DNA of 31,500 bases from Bacteroidota bacterium (GTDB lineage Bacteria; Bacteroidota; Bacteroidia; Flavobacteriales; Flavobacteriaceae): NCBI GenBank assembly GCA_023437485.1, contig JAEZGB010000087.1, positions 1 through 31,500 on the forward strand, written 5' to 3'. This document shows positions 30,794 to 31,500 of the stretch, piece by piece. Numbering within the stretch: position 1 is the stretch's first letter; every line of letters begins with the position of its first letter. A program made the translations under genes and the position numbers. The notes below the pieces were generated by a model. The model saw nothing but the letters and a program-made list of their open reading frames with translations. It did no database searches and was not told the origin of the DNA.

Positions 30794-30926
30794 AGTATAC
30801 TTTTTACTAAATCTACCAGCTTTTAAAAAAATCCATTTTATATCATTTACACTAGCCTTTATAAAAATGTAACCTTTTGCGTAAATTCTGTAAATTATAA
30901 AACGGTGTACGTGTGAACTTTGAAGT

Positions 30927-30946
30927 TGAAGGTCTCCAGGCCTTCA
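30927..30946 (+). promoter_or_regulatory. Hairpin in the cphA leader
   Basis: TGAAGG (30927-30932) and CCTTCA (30941-30946) pair around an 8-base loop, 17 bases upstream of the cphA ATG. A near match to the -7 element, GAACTTTG (30915-30922, one mismatch), lies just upstream. The rest of 30794-30926 is AT-rich with no gene or clear promoter. Confidence 0.3.
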
Positions 30947-30963
30947 TCACACAAAAACTACCT

Positions 30964-31500
30964 ATGAAAATCCTTAAAAAACAGGTGCTCCGCGGACCCA
31001 ATATCTGGAGCAACTACAGGAAAAACCTTATACAAGTCAGGCTTGATCTGGAAGAATTGGAAGATTTTCCCACCGACAAAATCCCCGGATTTAAACAAAG
31101 GCTGGAAACATTGCTTCCGGGAATGATTGAACATGAATGCTCAGAGGGCGCCCGTGGCGGTTTTTTTACCCGCCTGGAACGCGGGACCTGGATGGGGCAT
31201 GTCATTGAACATGTTGCTCTTGAACTGCAATCGCTTGCCGGTATGGAAACCGGTTATGGCCGAACGCGCGGGACCAACGAGCGGGGAGTCTACAACATGG
31301 TATTTTCGTACGTTGTTGAAGAAGCGGGACTATATGCGGCGCAGGCGGCATTCGATCTGTGCTATGCGCTGGTAAGGGGGGAAGATTATGACCTGGACAA
31401 AGACCTTGACCAATTGCGCGAGATCAGGAGGCGAAATGAATTGGGGCCCAGTACAAAAAGCATCTGCGACGAAGCCACCCGCCGAAACATTCCCTGGACT
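30964..31500 (+). CDS. cphA: Cyanophycin synthetase, N-terminal part (cut by window edge)
   Basis: Polymerises Asp and Arg into cyanophycin. The 179 residues in the window match the N-terminal domain of the enzyme: MKILKKQVLRGPNIWSNY, RLDLEELEDFPTDKIPGF, EGARGGFFTRLERGTWMGHVIEHVALELQSLAG and TNERGVYNMVFSYVVEEAG. The His residues in GHVIEH are in the segment recognised in this family. The ATP-grasp and Mur-ligase-like domains must lie beyond 31500. Paired with the divergent cphB, it makes a synthesis and breakdown locus. Confidence 0.95.
   Translation, partial: MKILKKQVLRGPNIWSNYRKNLIQVRLDLEELEDFPTDKIPGFKQRLETLLPGMIEHECSEGARGGFFTRLERGTWMGHVIEHVALELQSLAGMETGYGRTRGTNERGVYNMVFSYVVEEAGLYAAQAAFDLCYALVRGEDYDLDKDLDQLREIRRRNELGPSTKSICDEATRRNIPWT

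Noticed and set aside
30915..30922. GAACTTTG as the cphA -7 promoter element
   Set aside because: One mismatch in the conserved TA and no TTG at -33; mentioned only as a near match.

Overview
The window reads as chromosomal DNA from a member of the Bacteroidota, most likely Flavobacteriia. The evidence is the gene families (flavobacterial-type phosphatidylserine decarboxylase, a LUD protein beside ftsH, a class I biotin ligase divergent from rsfS, a GldH-like lipoprotein), remembered flavobacterial gene order, and repeated exact matches to the Bacteroidota -7 promoter element TAnnTTTG in intergenic gaps. GC looks moderate by eye (mid-40s percent, not computed). Coding density is very high. 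No gap reaches 300 bases; the largest gene-free stretches are about 62-223, 11907-12092 and 30794-30963. No tRNA, rRNA, CRISPR array, insertion sequence or phage gene was seen.

Layout. (1) 1-61: tail of a plus-strand gene, followed by a 7-bp tandem repeat. (2) 224-5728, minus strand: rsfS and ftsH, then a terminator and a new promoter, then LUD protein, cdsA, psd, acyl-CoA-binding protein and a lipoprotein superoxide dismutase, mostly overlapping. (3) 5823-6542, plus: biotin ligase. (4) 6536-11906, minus: a C39-peptidase ABC exporter, an HlyD-type adaptor, a TolC-type outer-membrane protein and a GldH-like lipoprotein, tightly coupled. (5) 12093-15378, minus: response regulator, heme oxygenase and bacteriophytochrome, a complete red-light sensing operon. 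(6) 15490-22028: SRPBCC protein and pyrE, Nudix hydrolase, M14 peptidase with coaD and ddl, then PASTA protein and rluD, a housekeeping block. (7) 22131-24892: small membrane protein, yaaA, secreted C1 peptidase and a small coiled-coil protein. (8) 24980-25555: glutamine amidotransferase trpG/pabA. (9) 25621-27301, minus: MarR regulator, nitroreductase and YceI, read divergently from a plus-strand TlpA-like lipoprotein, redoxin and rhodanese operon (27415-28855). (10) 28990-29945: a 65-residue orphan and a membrane-anchored SRPBCC protein. (11) 29942-31500: cyanophycinase divergent from the start of cyanophycin synthetase.

How it fits together. Most of the window is housekeeping: phospholipid synthesis, membrane proteolysis, ribosome silencing, biotinylation, pyrimidine, CoA and peptidoglycan precursors. 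The accessory parts are the exporter plus phytochrome block (6536-15400), which seems to sit at the convergent junction between birA and the SRPBCC gene; the divergent MarR/thiol-redox locus with two tandem TTGTAnnTACAA operators; and the cyanophycin storage locus. The strongest candidates for something undescribed are the GldH-like lipoprotein embedded in a peptidase-exporter operon that has no visible peptide substrate, and the MarR-controlled divergent redox locus.
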